Program-made: the position numbers and the translations under genes
Shown here: positions 24,646-34,959 of the stretch, piece by piece
Layout: every line of letters starts with the position of its first letter
How positions within the stretch are numbered: position 1 is the first letter of the stretch
Notes under the pieces: generated by a model
The model's input: the letters and a program-made list of their open reading frames with translations, nothing else
Database searches by the model: none
What the model was told of the DNA's origin: nothing
Source of the DNA: Isoetes taiwanensis
Lineage: Eukaryota > Streptophyta > Lycopodiopsida > Isoetales > Isoetaceae
DNA: 64,000 nt
Assembly (NCBI GenBank): GCA_021234155.1
Contig: JAJEKV010000004.1
Coordinates: 25,399,662-25,463,661 of the forward strand
Direction of reading: 5' to 3'

Positions 24646-25143
24646 GGCTTTAGCAAGTTCTTCTCGCGTAAGGAGGCACTGGCTGATTAAAATCATGTTC
24701 TTCGTAATTAAGTGTTAAACAAGGTGATAAAGATTTTGCTGTAAAATAGGTTTTTGCCAAGCTCTTCTGATGAGCGGAAAAGTTGTTTATATTGTACCAC
24801 GGTGGAAAATAGAATCAACTCAAGGATTAGTACGTCTATTTAAGGCTGTGCATGTGCCCGGCCAGTATTATCTGGTAATAAGTTATTATCTCCAGCTTTG
24901 TTCAACTATGTTGAAGATTGATAAAAGGAGACTGTATATATGGAAGTTGCATATGGAAATAAAGCTGTTAAAAAGCCACCTGGGGTTATGGATTGCAAAT
25001 AATTAATATAAAGCAAATTGTCCATGTTGTTTCCCACGTGGGACCATGGTCCTGGGCTTTGCCATCACAATTCAAATGAATCAGTGAAATTCTTCCGTGT
25101 TGGTGGTCCATAAATGCACAAAAAGCAAAAGCTATTAGCCAGG

Positions 25144-25356
25144 GTCTAAAGACATTGATTAGGGATAATAATTTGCTATTGTCTGCTGTAGGTCACTGAC
25201 CTTGGGTCGCAAATAATTTGTGATGTCCATATGTGAGCTCTGTATTACCAATAATAGTCTGGTAATAGCATCAACAATTGGGATGATTTTAAGCGCATCT
25301 TTCCAGCTGGAATTGTATGTTCCTTCTATTATTTAGCTCTACCATAACAGATTTGG
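25144..25356 (+). repeat. Direct repeat, right copy
   Basis: Counterpart of 22789-23017, sharing GTCTAAAGACATT, TTGTGATGTCCATATGTGAG and CCAGCTGGAATTGTATGTTC. A small deletion shortens the first third. Confidence 0.9.
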
Positions 25357-26720
25357 ATAGCCTTATACAAATCATCAACGGCCAAACCAGTTGATATCTT
25401 TATACAGATGTGTATGTGGCAATTCAAAATGCAAGAATTGTAGAAATATGGATGACAAAAAATAATCAACCTTCCTCCCCAAATTCCTTTGTAAATCTTT
25501 CGTGAATTTCAAGTCATCATTTGAAGCAGTTGTTCTTTGCCGTGAAAAGACCTTATCAAAGTCTGACTTTGTATTCGGTGGTGGCAAAATCTGTATAATG
25601 GCAAGAACTATCAATCTATAATTACAATCAACCAACCATACCTTTGTCCTACCTATGATAAACATATAGTTTAAGGTGTTCTCAGGTTACCGTTTGGGGT
25701 TAGCATATACACGATAGGTTGTCAATACAGGTCCATGGCAACATAATTATACATCCCTTCTTAAGTTGCTCAAGTTGCCTTTACTACAATTGTGTTGATG
25801 AGATATGGATGGACACGTCTTATAATGTTCTATATGTTTTGCTATTACAACGATATCAATTCCAGAAAACAATTGCAACACTACAATTAGTCTAATAACA
25901 TCCCAATCAAAGACCCAAAAAAAAAAGTACAATAAAAAATATTGCTTTTTGACAAATAACACAAAGGTATATTCTAACTTCTAACTTCTATCACTAACCA
26001 ATATGCAATCTAAGAAAGATGAACTAAAGCTCGATGCACTATGATGTATATTTGGTAAAACAACATTGTCCACATTTGACCATAGCTCTTATGTACAAAC
26101 TCTCTCTCTCTCTCACTCGAATGGAGATCTATGAAGTTGCATTGCTTAATTTTTAAGTGTGATGTCCATTTAAGAGGGCCATCTCCGCTGGGAATGGGTT
26201 GCGCATTGGAACTCGACTGATTGTGTGGAAACAGGAAAGATGGCACTTTGATGCACCATGGAACTTGACTTATTGTGTGAAAACAGGAAAGATGGCACTT
26301 TGATGCAGATAGAGATAGTGAGTGGGAAAAATATTTGAGATCGTGCTTTTATATCATGCATTCCAATCATCCCAAGCAACTCAAAATTGCTATTTCAATT
26401 AAAACAAGTGTAGTCTCAACAGGGCCAAACAATATGAAAGGTTGGAATCTACCTATATAAACATGTCTTCACTCACGAGCATTCGATATGCGATTTTCCA
26501 AAAGCCATAAACTACCACAAGCACCTAACTCCATGCATTCCATTATGTCTATTATTCTATTCAACACTATGTTAATGCCCATTTCATGTGATATAGCTAA
26601 TGCAATGCATCCATTAAACCCTTTACACTTGGCACTACATTACATCTATAAACACAACTACGTTTATAGCTTATTATTCCATCTACAAACTCCCTCACAT
26701 CTACTCATTCCACACATCCA
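25357..26720. other. Non-coding stretch
   Basis: AT-rich, with a (CT)n run near 26101-26115 and the two-copy repeat listed at 26207-26307. No coding signal was recognised. Confidence 0.35.
26207..26307 (+). repeat. 52-bp tandem duplication
   Basis: GGAACTCGACTGATTGTGTG at 26208 and GGAACTTGACTTATTGTGTG at 26260 both continue into AACAGGAAAGATGGCACTTT and GATGCA. Confidence 0.85.
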
Positions 26721-26727
26721 TGACTAA

Positions 26728-26757
26728 TGCCCGGCATCACCGGGCACACGTTTCTAG
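26728..26757 (+). mobile_element. Helitron 3' terminus (A)
   Basis: A perfect 7-bp stem TGCCCGG-CATCA-CCGGGCA (26728-26746) is followed by 11 bases ending in CTAG (26754-26757) and then T. A short GC hairpin about 10 bp before CTRR with insertion before T is the defining 3' end of plant Helitrons. The element body would lie upstream; its 5' TC end was not located. Confidence 0.7.
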
Positions 26758-26773
26758 TATACAATAAAAAAGA

Positions 26774-26802
26774 AAGCCCAGCGAAGGTGGGCAATTTTCT
26801 AG
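26774..26802 (+). mobile_element. Helitron 3' terminus (B)
   Basis: AAGCCCA-GCGAAGG-TGGGCAATTTTCTAG: a 5-bp GCCCA/TGGGC stem with a partly paired loop, ten bases, then CTAG at 26799-26802. It lies 17 bp after terminus A, so two 3' ends are stacked. It is directly followed at 26803 by a Helitron 5' end. A close relative of this terminus is at 33666-33694. Confidence 0.65.
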
Positions 26803-26999
26803 TCCTATATGATAAAACCGTGGCGTCTGTCACTCTGGCCCGATCAATGACCCACATTATGCCACGTGGCATAGATCAAACATGGAAAGGGTTTGTTAGT
26901 GACTTTTCAATTGACGGCTTCAATTACGCGACATGGTGTGATCTGGGTAGTCTACAATGCTAAATGTGAGGATGAAAAAATTAGACCAAATGAAAATGG

Positions 27000-29900
27000 A
27001 CGAATCCATGCCCAACGCCTTTCTTGCTCTGGTGAGAGCCTTGGTGAGATGACAAACCATTTCGTCTTCTCAACTAATGCCGAAAAGGGACGAATGTACT
27101 TCGAACCATAAAGAAAAGAAAAAAACCAACAATTCTGACCATACACAACTCGCCCATATTCTGTCTTTTGTTCTGTTATCTGACTGGTTCTACACGATCT
27201 CGAGGTCTAGGGTAATTGCTCTACCCTTTTTTAATGCAATTAGGATCAAAATTGTGAAGCCGCAATTCTAATATGCATTTCTCTGCAAATTTTTGGCAGG
27301 ATGTTTTTGGCTGTCGGATATACTGCGGATCTCCTTCTACTCTTTCTCTGGATTTAAGGTTAGTGGTCCAATCCCTTTAAAAGCCAGCAATACATATCGT
27401 CTGTGATGAGAAGCGATTTATGACAAACATGTATGGTAGAAGGGATCACTATGACAAACAACGCAATGGCAGTCATGACAGATTATTGGCAGCATCCGTA
27501 GAGAATGAACAGAAGCAATTTCTATTGAGAAGCTCCTTAAACGCGTTAAATAGGAAGTAGATTGTGCTTCAAAGTCAAAGTAGATTGTGCTCCGTCTAAT
27601 AGGAGTCCCACAGGATCAATGGTCAACATAATAACTGACATTGATTTTTATACAATCTACCTTCCATTTCTTGATAATGCCATCAGATGTCGTTTTCAGA
27701 GTTCCATTTTACATTTTCTGTTGCCCATAAGCTCTCTAGAGCTTTCTGATACAGTACCAGGTTCGTGTGTTTACAGTTCCTATTTGCTTGCTCATCTACA
27801 ATGTATTTCTACAGCTCTATTTGGAACAAGTATCGTAAATTTGGGCATGCATATGTCAATAGCATCCAGCTTACCCTATGCATCTGGTTTTGCAGCTACG
27901 TTTTTCAGAACTATAACATTTTTCATAACAAGGAGACATTTTCTTCCATGGCAGTCAACCCTTAACACATGCAAGAGGTATGGTAGTCACGGTATTTGCT
28001 CGCTGTATTTTGCACAGTAAATCGTTGGTAGGATAACAAAGTTTGTTGTTGTATTCTCTTTGGTTGAACCATACACTGCTACATTAACATCCTCTCCAAG
28101 ATGTCTTGATGTCTGGAGGTAGGGTAGATCTTCTCCGTGGAGAAGAGTTGTGTTGTATGTTTGTTGCGTGTTATGTTAACTCCGTTCAAGACAAATCCTT
28201 TCTATTTCAGAGCAAAAACTTGCAAATCTTTGTTTCAGATCTTGAGTTTATTCACCTATTTTTTATATTACTGAAGGAAATTGTGTGCCCGGCATTGATA
28301 CCCCACAATACTATTCTGAGGAAAAAAGCCATGCCAGGCTTAGCATACAAAATTTACTAAGTTCTCCTATAATAGGATTCTTCTTGCAAGGTCAAGGAAG
28401 GGCATAGACATAATTGTATCTGCTCAAGATGTAGAAATGCATGACATATGCAGGGTTGCCTGTGGTTTTATTATTTCAGTTATTCATAATAATTGGATAT
28501 ACTTTAGCACATTGCTGATCTGTTTGGAAAACAATGTTCTTAGCTATATGCATATCCATGTCATTTTCATGTTGTTTTCATGCTATTTTTTTCCAGTGTT
28601 GTTGACATCTTTGTGCAGGTTAACGAACGAAGAGTTGATTTTTGTTACACATGGTATGTAGGTTTATACATTTGTTGCCGTGGTATTCATTTACTTTATC
28701 CATTCCAAAAGAGCGATTGTAAAACTGCCATATTGAAATGATTTTGTTAGAGAACAGTTTTAGGATAGATCCTTTCGTGCTAGGCCATCTCTGTAAGCCG
28801 TCTAATAGCCTGCTTGATGTTTTAATGCTTATTTTATTTTCCATGCATAGCTTACATTGCTACACTTCTCACTTTATTTACAGGCTGGTGTTGGAGCAAG
28901 CGTTTTGGCTTAAACTTCAGGCATGGCTGGACATGCATGATGCTGGAGCAGGTAACCCTTAATACCTCTGTTTAATTATTTGCTATATGGTTTCTTATTT
29001 GCTATTTGCATTGTCATAACAGATAGGTGCTAAGCATTTTATTTTGCAAATTTTCTTTTCTGAGTATATGTATGCCAATCTTATAAGCACGGGCTTGGAG
29101 CAGGTGCTCTTACGCGCATCCAACACCCAGATTTATGATATCTTATAGGGCACATACTTGAGCTTCTATCATTCCAGTAAGAGCGTATGAACTTTTGATT
29201 TCTATACGTCTTTTGGCTTCATGTTTATTCATTCCAGATTCATTTGATTTCTAGATTTTGTTGGCTTATCCTCATCCCCAGGCATGAGATTCAGATTCTC
29301 CATGGTTTTCTCCCAAAACGAAGAAAGTCAATTACGCTAGAAGGTGCAAAATTAGTGCGACCCGTCGGTCTACATTTCGGAGAGTGAAATCAACGTTACT
29401 GACAAAACCTTTTATTCAAAGGTATTGTATGGTGTCTTCTGTCCTTTTATTTCTCATCTATTCTATTTGGTTAAGCCATCTTCAGGTTGATTGTGGCAGT
29501 TGCTTATATAAGTACATTTGGCCACTATGCTTGGAACTTTAAATTATATAATAGTAAACAAGGCTATATAACAGTAACAAGGCTGTTGTTAACATGCACA
29601 TTAATGTGCTAAGTCAGTTAGTGCAATGCAGGCATCTCCTTCTTTCTATATTTGCAATATCTATATGGGGGTTATTCAATAATTAGAAGCTAATATAGCA
29701 AATAAAAGAAATTGGTACAAGGTACAGAACATGTGCCATATAATATTGTGCATTTTCTTAGCTTGCAAGCTCTGTCACTCATATTTTAGAATAGACAACG
29801 GTAAAGCCTGTCAATTTATTTGGTACTTTTTAATTGGCTGTATCTCAAAAATTTCTATGTGTTTCTATAGCCAAAACAATTACGATAAGTTGATGCTGCT

Positions 29901-30000
29901 CATTAATGGTTATCCTATCCTATATTATAATGTTATTCTGTAAATCCTGGATTTGGATCCAGCCCTAGATCCTAGGGCCACAAATTACCTGATTACATCG
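27000..30000 (+). other. Helitron interior with possible exon scraps
   Basis: Short open pieces bounded by splice-like signals can be seen. One lies after TTTTGGCAG near 27300 (DVFGCRIYCGSPSTLSLDL, then AAG|GTTAGT). Another is at 28884-28951 (after TTTACAG; LVLEQAFWLKLQAWLDMHDA, then GCAG|GTAACC), and a third starts at 29282 after CCCCAG. Their phases do not join convincingly and no family was recognised. They could be fragments of captured host genes. Confidence 0.2.
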
Positions 30001-30240
30001 AAGGGTCCAAATTTGTCTATTTTCCAACTTACCTTTCTAGGGTTTCTTTACGGCAGAGCAGGGGGCTTTCAGGTGCTTTGAGGTGCCTCGACTCACTGAG
30101 ATGGATGCAACCAAAACAGTGTAGTGATGGGTGCGGCCAAAACAGTGCAGTGGTGTTCAAAGCAATTGAAGCAGAGGGGCACGAAGGGCTCGAGTTTCTT
30201 TTTAAAAGATCTTCTTATCCTTACCTGAAGATCCAGCACT

Positions 30241-31230
30241 GTTGAAGGCAGCATTGTAGATTGTTGGGGTTATAATGTGGCGTTACAGTTTCTTATTAAG
30301 GTTTGAAACTGGAGTTGTGCCCATTAGCGGAGTTACGTTTCCTTCCCTTAACCTCCCTTTTCATTCATGGCAATGCAGTTTGACACTACTCTTCTGCAGA
30401 ATTGTTTGTTGGGTTCTTCTTGGAGCTGGAAGTGCGTTTCAACACCAACTCTTCAAGGTTTTATCCCCTCTTATTTGCTCTGAATTTAATACACCCTATC
30501 GATCAATCTTCGATTAATTAGATTCTTTAGATGTTGGTGGTACAAAACAGGAGGATATTGTAAAGGACCATGGTGACAAAACCAGATTAGGAGCTAGAAG
30601 CACGATTCAACATCATGGATTCAAGGTTTTATCCCCTCTTATTTGCTCTGAATTTAGTCCTTAGATGTTGGTGGTATAGAATAAGAGGATATTGTAAAGG
30701 AGCGTGGTGATAGAAACCCAGATGGATTAATGCCAGACATGATATCCAGATTCGCATGGCTCATGCAAACAGAGATGCCATAGAACTTGACAGATTTCAA
30801 TGTTGAGCAGCCTGTGCTTTTCATGTATGCATGCAGTTATGAATAGTCATGTTCTTTTCGTGCATGCAACAAAAGGAAAGGTATAAAACATCTATTACAT
30901 CTTTTAAATGACTGTGGTGCTTGCAAATGCAGCTTCTGCAACATTTTAGGCATTATTAAAAGTGCAAAATCATCAATAGAACAGAGTTATTCTCTTTCTG
31001 GTATTTCCAGTAAATATCAAGTTACATAACATGCCCAGCCATCTCTCACTGATTGAAGCATTCATTAAAGCATTTAAGATGTAAACAGATCTGTTTGTTT
31101 CTTCCCTTAAGTATGAGTGGCTGGCTACTTAATATTATGATTCAGCATTGTGGAAGACAGCATTGTAGATTGTTGGGGTTATAATGTGGCGTTACAGTTT
31201 CTTAAGGTTTCACTGTAGTCATGTAATTTG
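30241..31230 (+). repeat. Internal duplications upstream of the kinase fragments
   Basis: GCAGCATTGTAGATTGTTGG followed by GGTTATAATGTGGCGTTACA occurs at about 30248 and, with one change at the front, at about 31155. TTCAAGGTTTTATCCCCTCT with its continuation into TTAGATGTTGGTGGTA occurs at about 30449 and 30620. Such local duplications fit a history of repeated partial copying within the element. Confidence 0.7.
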
Positions 31231-31247
31231 TGGGGTTGGATGTTGCG

Positions 31248-31373
31248 CAACTTCTTCAAGGCATGGCAGCATGTCACAGGATCTGCATCCTGCACAGGGA
31301 TTTGAAGCCATCTAATCTTTTGATCTCAAAGGACGGAAAGCTTAAAATTGCTGAGTTTTCTCGGCATGCTTGA
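31248..31373 (+). pseudogene. CDKF-like protein kinase fragment 1 (catalytic loop)
   Basis: A 41-codon frame reads [20 protein letters not shown], continues [21 protein letters not shown] and then meets [11 protein letters not shown] is the kinase catalytic loop (subdomain VIb) in the form typical of cyclin-dependent kinases. The wording around it most resembles plant CDKF/CAK-activating or CCRK-type kinases. The metal-binding DFG of subdomain VII is replaced by EFS, so it could not be an active kinase. A 2-bp insertion (GC at 31246-31247) shifts the frame just upstream relative to fragment 2. Only this piece of the catalytic domain is present; the ATP-binding loop, activation segment and C-lobe are absent. 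Confidence 0.75.
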
Positions 31374-31583
31374 TCTGCAAAGAGACTGGATTAGAAATAT
31401 TGGAACAGGAGAAGGATCTTGGCCAACAGGTTCTTAAGTTGCTTGATCAACGGGTTGAACAATGCACAAAGACAGATTGTTGGATGCAGTGTTATGTTTA
31501 TTGGTCATTTGTTAATGATATTGGGTCTTTAGCTGTGGTTCACAAAATGCTAGATTGAGGAAGAAGAATAGAATAGAATAGGG

Positions 31584-31889
31584 GTCCATCATGAACAGAG
31601 TGTTGAACGGGAACTTGAGGTTCTTCTTCTTTTCCAAAACCATCCCCATATTGTAAATCTTATTAGTTGAGTAGTTTCAACAGGGTTCTCATATTTTATT
31701 TGTATTGAAATGTCTTCCTTCTTCGGTTGATGATGTAATTAAGAGAAGGATCTGAGGAAGAGATAAGGGGCAGGATGTTGCAACTTCTTCAAGGCGTGGC
31801 AGCATGTCACAGGGTCTGCATCCTGCACAGGGATTTGAAGCCATCTATGGAAAGCTTAAAATTGCTGAGTTTGATCAGCATGCTTGATG
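31584..31889 (+). pseudogene. CDKF-like protein kinase fragment 2 (alpha-C to catalytic loop)
   Basis: Three open pieces follow kinase order. VHHEQSVERELEVLLLFQNH continuing PHIVNLIS (31584-31667) covers the alpha-C region and strand 4. LFVLKCLPSSVDDVIK (about 31700-31747) covers the hinge and alpha-D region. EEEIRGRMLQLLQGVAACHR continuing [11 protein letters not shown] (31754-31846) covers alpha-E and the catalytic loop. Frame changes separate them. After KPS about 23 bp present in fragment 1 are missing, and the following GKLKIAEF is also altered. Downstream (31884-32261) homology between the two fragments continues for about 60 bp. Fragments 1 and 2 derive from the same parent, and fragment 2 retains more of the N-lobe. 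An AATAG run at 31566-31580 lies immediately before it. Confidence 0.75.
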
Positions 31890-32940
31890 TGCAAAGAGAG
31901 TGAATTGGAAATATTGGAAAACGAGAAGGATCTCGACGGTGTAAAAGATGGTATTGTGATGATATTGGGGTGGAGAACAAGGCGAAGAGTCATGTTGAAT
32001 GTTGAATGTTGGCTTCAAGATGGCAAGCTTACCACAAATGTGAACAATGAGCTGTATTCAGAGATTGCAGAAAGGGGCAAGGCAGTTGACAATAGATCTG
32101 AGATAGAAAAAATCACCATTGGCTTCCTGAGGAATACAGGGATTAAACTTACAAAAATAGAATCCATCCTTATGGAACTATTGGCTATTGACCATCACGT
32201 CACCTATGAAGTTGTTTGTGTCGCCTTTTTTATGTCATGTGCAGGTGTGTGGTGTATTTAATATTCATTACATTGGCCAAACAACTGTCAAGAGTGCAGC
32301 ATTATTTGGTCTTTTCTTAGGAGCTGGAAGCTTCATCCATTGTGGACAGATGTAATAGCTCTCAGAGATGTTTTTATGGTATGTATCATGCTATTAACAC
32401 CCCTTTTGCCAGATCAAAATATTCTTGCATGTCCTCAGTTTCAGATTTTTGATATGCAGCCACGGCTATATGCAATAGCTATTGCATAATCACTTAATGC
32501 CTTTTAATGAAGGATGTTATGTGTTTGTATTGTTGTTCCACGATTTTTTATAACATTGCCAATACCAAATGTCATTTTCCTCAATAGCTAAAGCACAAAT
32601 GAATCAAATAAAACATGGCTTCAAGTGTGCGAATGCTAAAGTGGATTTTTGAAGAATATATAACGTCACATTTTGTGAATAACATTTCTGGTGATTTTTA
32701 ATCACGATCCGTCTCTGATCCCTGAAGCACAAATAAATCAAATAAATCATGATTTCAAGTGTACCAATGCCAAAATGGATTTTTGAAGAATTTATTTATC
32801 TTAAGTGCTATTTTGCACATTTACACATTGGGTATCTTGCTATTTTGAGTGCAATTATTGTTTCAAGCGTCTCCTTATGTCTATGTGGTTCTTTTGTGTA
32901 TTGGCTACAAATGCAATGCAAAAATTGAACAACACAAGGG

Positions 32941-33290
32941 TGTCGAGTGGAGATCTGATACGCAGTAAAGATTTGCAACAAGCAAAAATCCGAAGCAAAG
33001 ATTTCATGGTAAAGATTTGATGTAAAGATTTGCAACAAGCGAAAATCCAAAGCAAAGATTTCATACAATGATTTGAAGCAAGCATGTTACATGGTTGAGT
33101 GAAGCATTAAATTTCAAACCAAGAAGAGACAGAAAGGGGAATTTGAAGCAGATCTCAATAAGGACCTTAACTGCAGAAGAAGGCATTAAATTTCAAACCA
33201 AGAAGAGACGGAGGTCCTTAACTGCAGAAGAAGGCATTAAATTTCAAACCAAGAAGAGACGGAAAGGGGAATTTGAAGCAGATCTCAAGA
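32941..33290 (+). repeat. Minisatellite-like direct repeats near the Helitron 3' end
   Basis: GATTTGCAACAAGC followed by AAAATCC.AAGCAAAGATTTCAT occurs twice (about 32970-33062). TTAAATTTCAAACCAAGAAG then AGACRGA occurs three times (33105, 33187 and 33238), with GGTCCTTAACTGCAGAAGAA between. Repeats a few tens of bp from the 3' hairpin are common in plant Helitrons. Confidence 0.85.
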
Positions 33291-33299
33291 AAGAAATAA

Positions 33300-33328
33300 T
33301 GCCCAGTAACGCTGGGCACTTTTACTAG
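33300..33328 (+). mobile_element. Helitron 3' terminus (C)
   Basis: Stem TGCCCAG/CTGGGCA with loop TAACG, a spacer, then CTAG and T. Compared with terminus A the sixth stem pair is A-T instead of G-C, a compensatory change. Confidence 0.75.
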
Positions 33329-33665
33329 TTTTGGATAAAGTTCATCTAACCGTGGCTAAAGAGTACTAGCATAGCTCATGTAAGTCAAGTTCCATGCTAT
33401 GGAGAGTGCCATATTGGAGCACAGTGTTTGAGCTTTTCGCTTGCATAGTTGGGTCTATTGAAAAACAAATTGTATGTTCCATTAGTTCTTCTCTATGATG
33501 TGGCACCGATTATTGTTTGTAAGTTGTTTTGGTTTTCTTCATCCCATGGAGCACTAAAAGCATGCATCCAATGAGAGTCAAACCTCGTGATTGTCAAATA
33601 TTATGTTTAAAGGTGATAAACAAAACAATGGTATGCAAAAGAAATGCCATACAAAATCACATAGA

Positions 33666-33694
33666 AAGCCCACCAAAGGTGGACAATTTTCTAG
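33666..33694 (+). mobile_element. Helitron 3' terminus (D)
   Basis: GCCCACC-AAA-GGTGGAC with one mismatch, then AATTTTCTAG (CTAG 33691-33694) and T. Nearly the same as terminus B. No 5' end belonging to it was found between 33329 and 33666, so it is probably a remnant of an older or interrupted element. Confidence 0.6.
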
Positions 33695-34950
33695 TAGAGA
33701 AAGAAAAAAAAGAACTCGCAAAAAATACAACGAGCTTGGAGTCCAGCAAGTGATCATCCAAATCTTGGGAAGAGTTCAACAAATCAAGGTTCACATATCA
33801 GAGTATGAGGAGCAGCGTAAGATTAGAAATGCTATCCATATCATTGGTTTACTAGAAGGGCTTCATGAGGATACTTTTCATGTGAAAGCATAGATTGATA
33901 GACAAAGCATAGAAAAGAAGATTATTAGAATGAAATCCTGGAAGTATCAAAAGTGTGCCTTATATTGGAAGTAGAATCTATAGTCTGTGTTTGTATTGCA
34001 AGACACGATTCAAGGTCTTAATAACTATGCTTCTATTATGATGTCTATCTCTTTAGCGACATGTCATACGTATTGATCAAACCATAGATAACAACAACCT
34101 TGTACATTGCTTCATAAGAAACAATTCTGAATGGAACTTCATAAATTATGCGTGCATCCTATGTCGCTCTAACTTTTTTGGCATTATGTGCTTGAATTTA
34201 AAAATGGGGCATTTAAAGTCATTATCTTGGATAGCTTGTATATTCATCATTTTGCATATTTAACTGATTGATTTACCATTTGGTCATATTCCTTCAAAAA
34301 AGCCAATTGATAGCATCACTTGGAGTCATTGGTTTTTTACCCTTCCAATAATTATTCTAGGGTGGCTCAACCTACACGCATAATGTTGTTGCATACTATC
34401 GAACATAAAGTTGTTTGGAAGAAGTTCATCAAAATTCAATATGGAAGTACAAAATATAAGAAAGTCAAATTCAAATCTACAAAGTCTTACCTCAAGTGTA
34501 AAAGGTGTGTTACATGATACACCTAAGATGATAAGTACAAATCTTGTCGAGTGAGCACCTATAAAACTTTGGCACAACTCAATGTGGGGCTTGGATAGTA
34601 TCTAAACCAAAACAACAAAATCATAGAACTAACTTAGGGTGTGGAATTGAGATGCTTTTCTTTATAGTCGTGTATCACTATTGATGGCTATGGATAAAAT
34701 TCAACACGCTTAAGGATTGAAGACGTCTTTATAATCGATAATCGAGGTAAGCAGGTAAGGTATTTCGCATTTCATCTTTAGATCTTGGATTTCTTGGGTC
34801 CCATCATCCCCCTGGAAAGGTATCTTCGACCCTGTCAACATTCCTTATTCCCCTTTCGTCATTCGCCAATTTCCCCTTTTGTTCTGACCTCCAATCATCC
34901 TCATTCTCGTTTCACGTCCCTCTGATAGCTCTGTAATATCCTGGTACAAT
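33695..34950. other. Non-coding stretch
   Basis: Short open frames only, Lys-rich and without recognisable domains. No element ends were found. Confidence 0.35.
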
Positions 34951-34959
34951 GGTCCCACC

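Larger units (their letters stand above)
26803..33328 (+). mobile_element. Non-autonomous Helitron, apparently complete (6.5 kb)
   Basis: The 5' end reads TCCTATAT, one variable base, ATAAAA, one variable base, then CGTGGCGTCTGTC. The same 29-bp string with two differences occurs on the minus strand at 39006-38978, there preceded by A as expected for an A^T insertion site, which marks it as a family 5' terminus. The 3' end is a perfect 7-bp stem TGCCCAG-TAACG-CTGGGCA (33300-33318) followed by CTTTTA and CTAG (33325-33328), then T. No Rep/helicase ORF lies inside, so the element is non-autonomous. It carries CDKF-like kinase fragments (31.2-31.9 kb), possible exons of other genes, and a minisatellite just before its 3' end. 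A weaker alternative 5' end (TCCTATATTATAA preceded by A, 29918) would give a 3.4 kb element. Confidence 0.55.

Noticed and set aside
27562-28020. 152-codon plus-strand ORF
   Set aside because: Cys/Phe/Ser-rich composition without domains, inside the Helitron interior. Probably a chance open frame in T-rich DNA.
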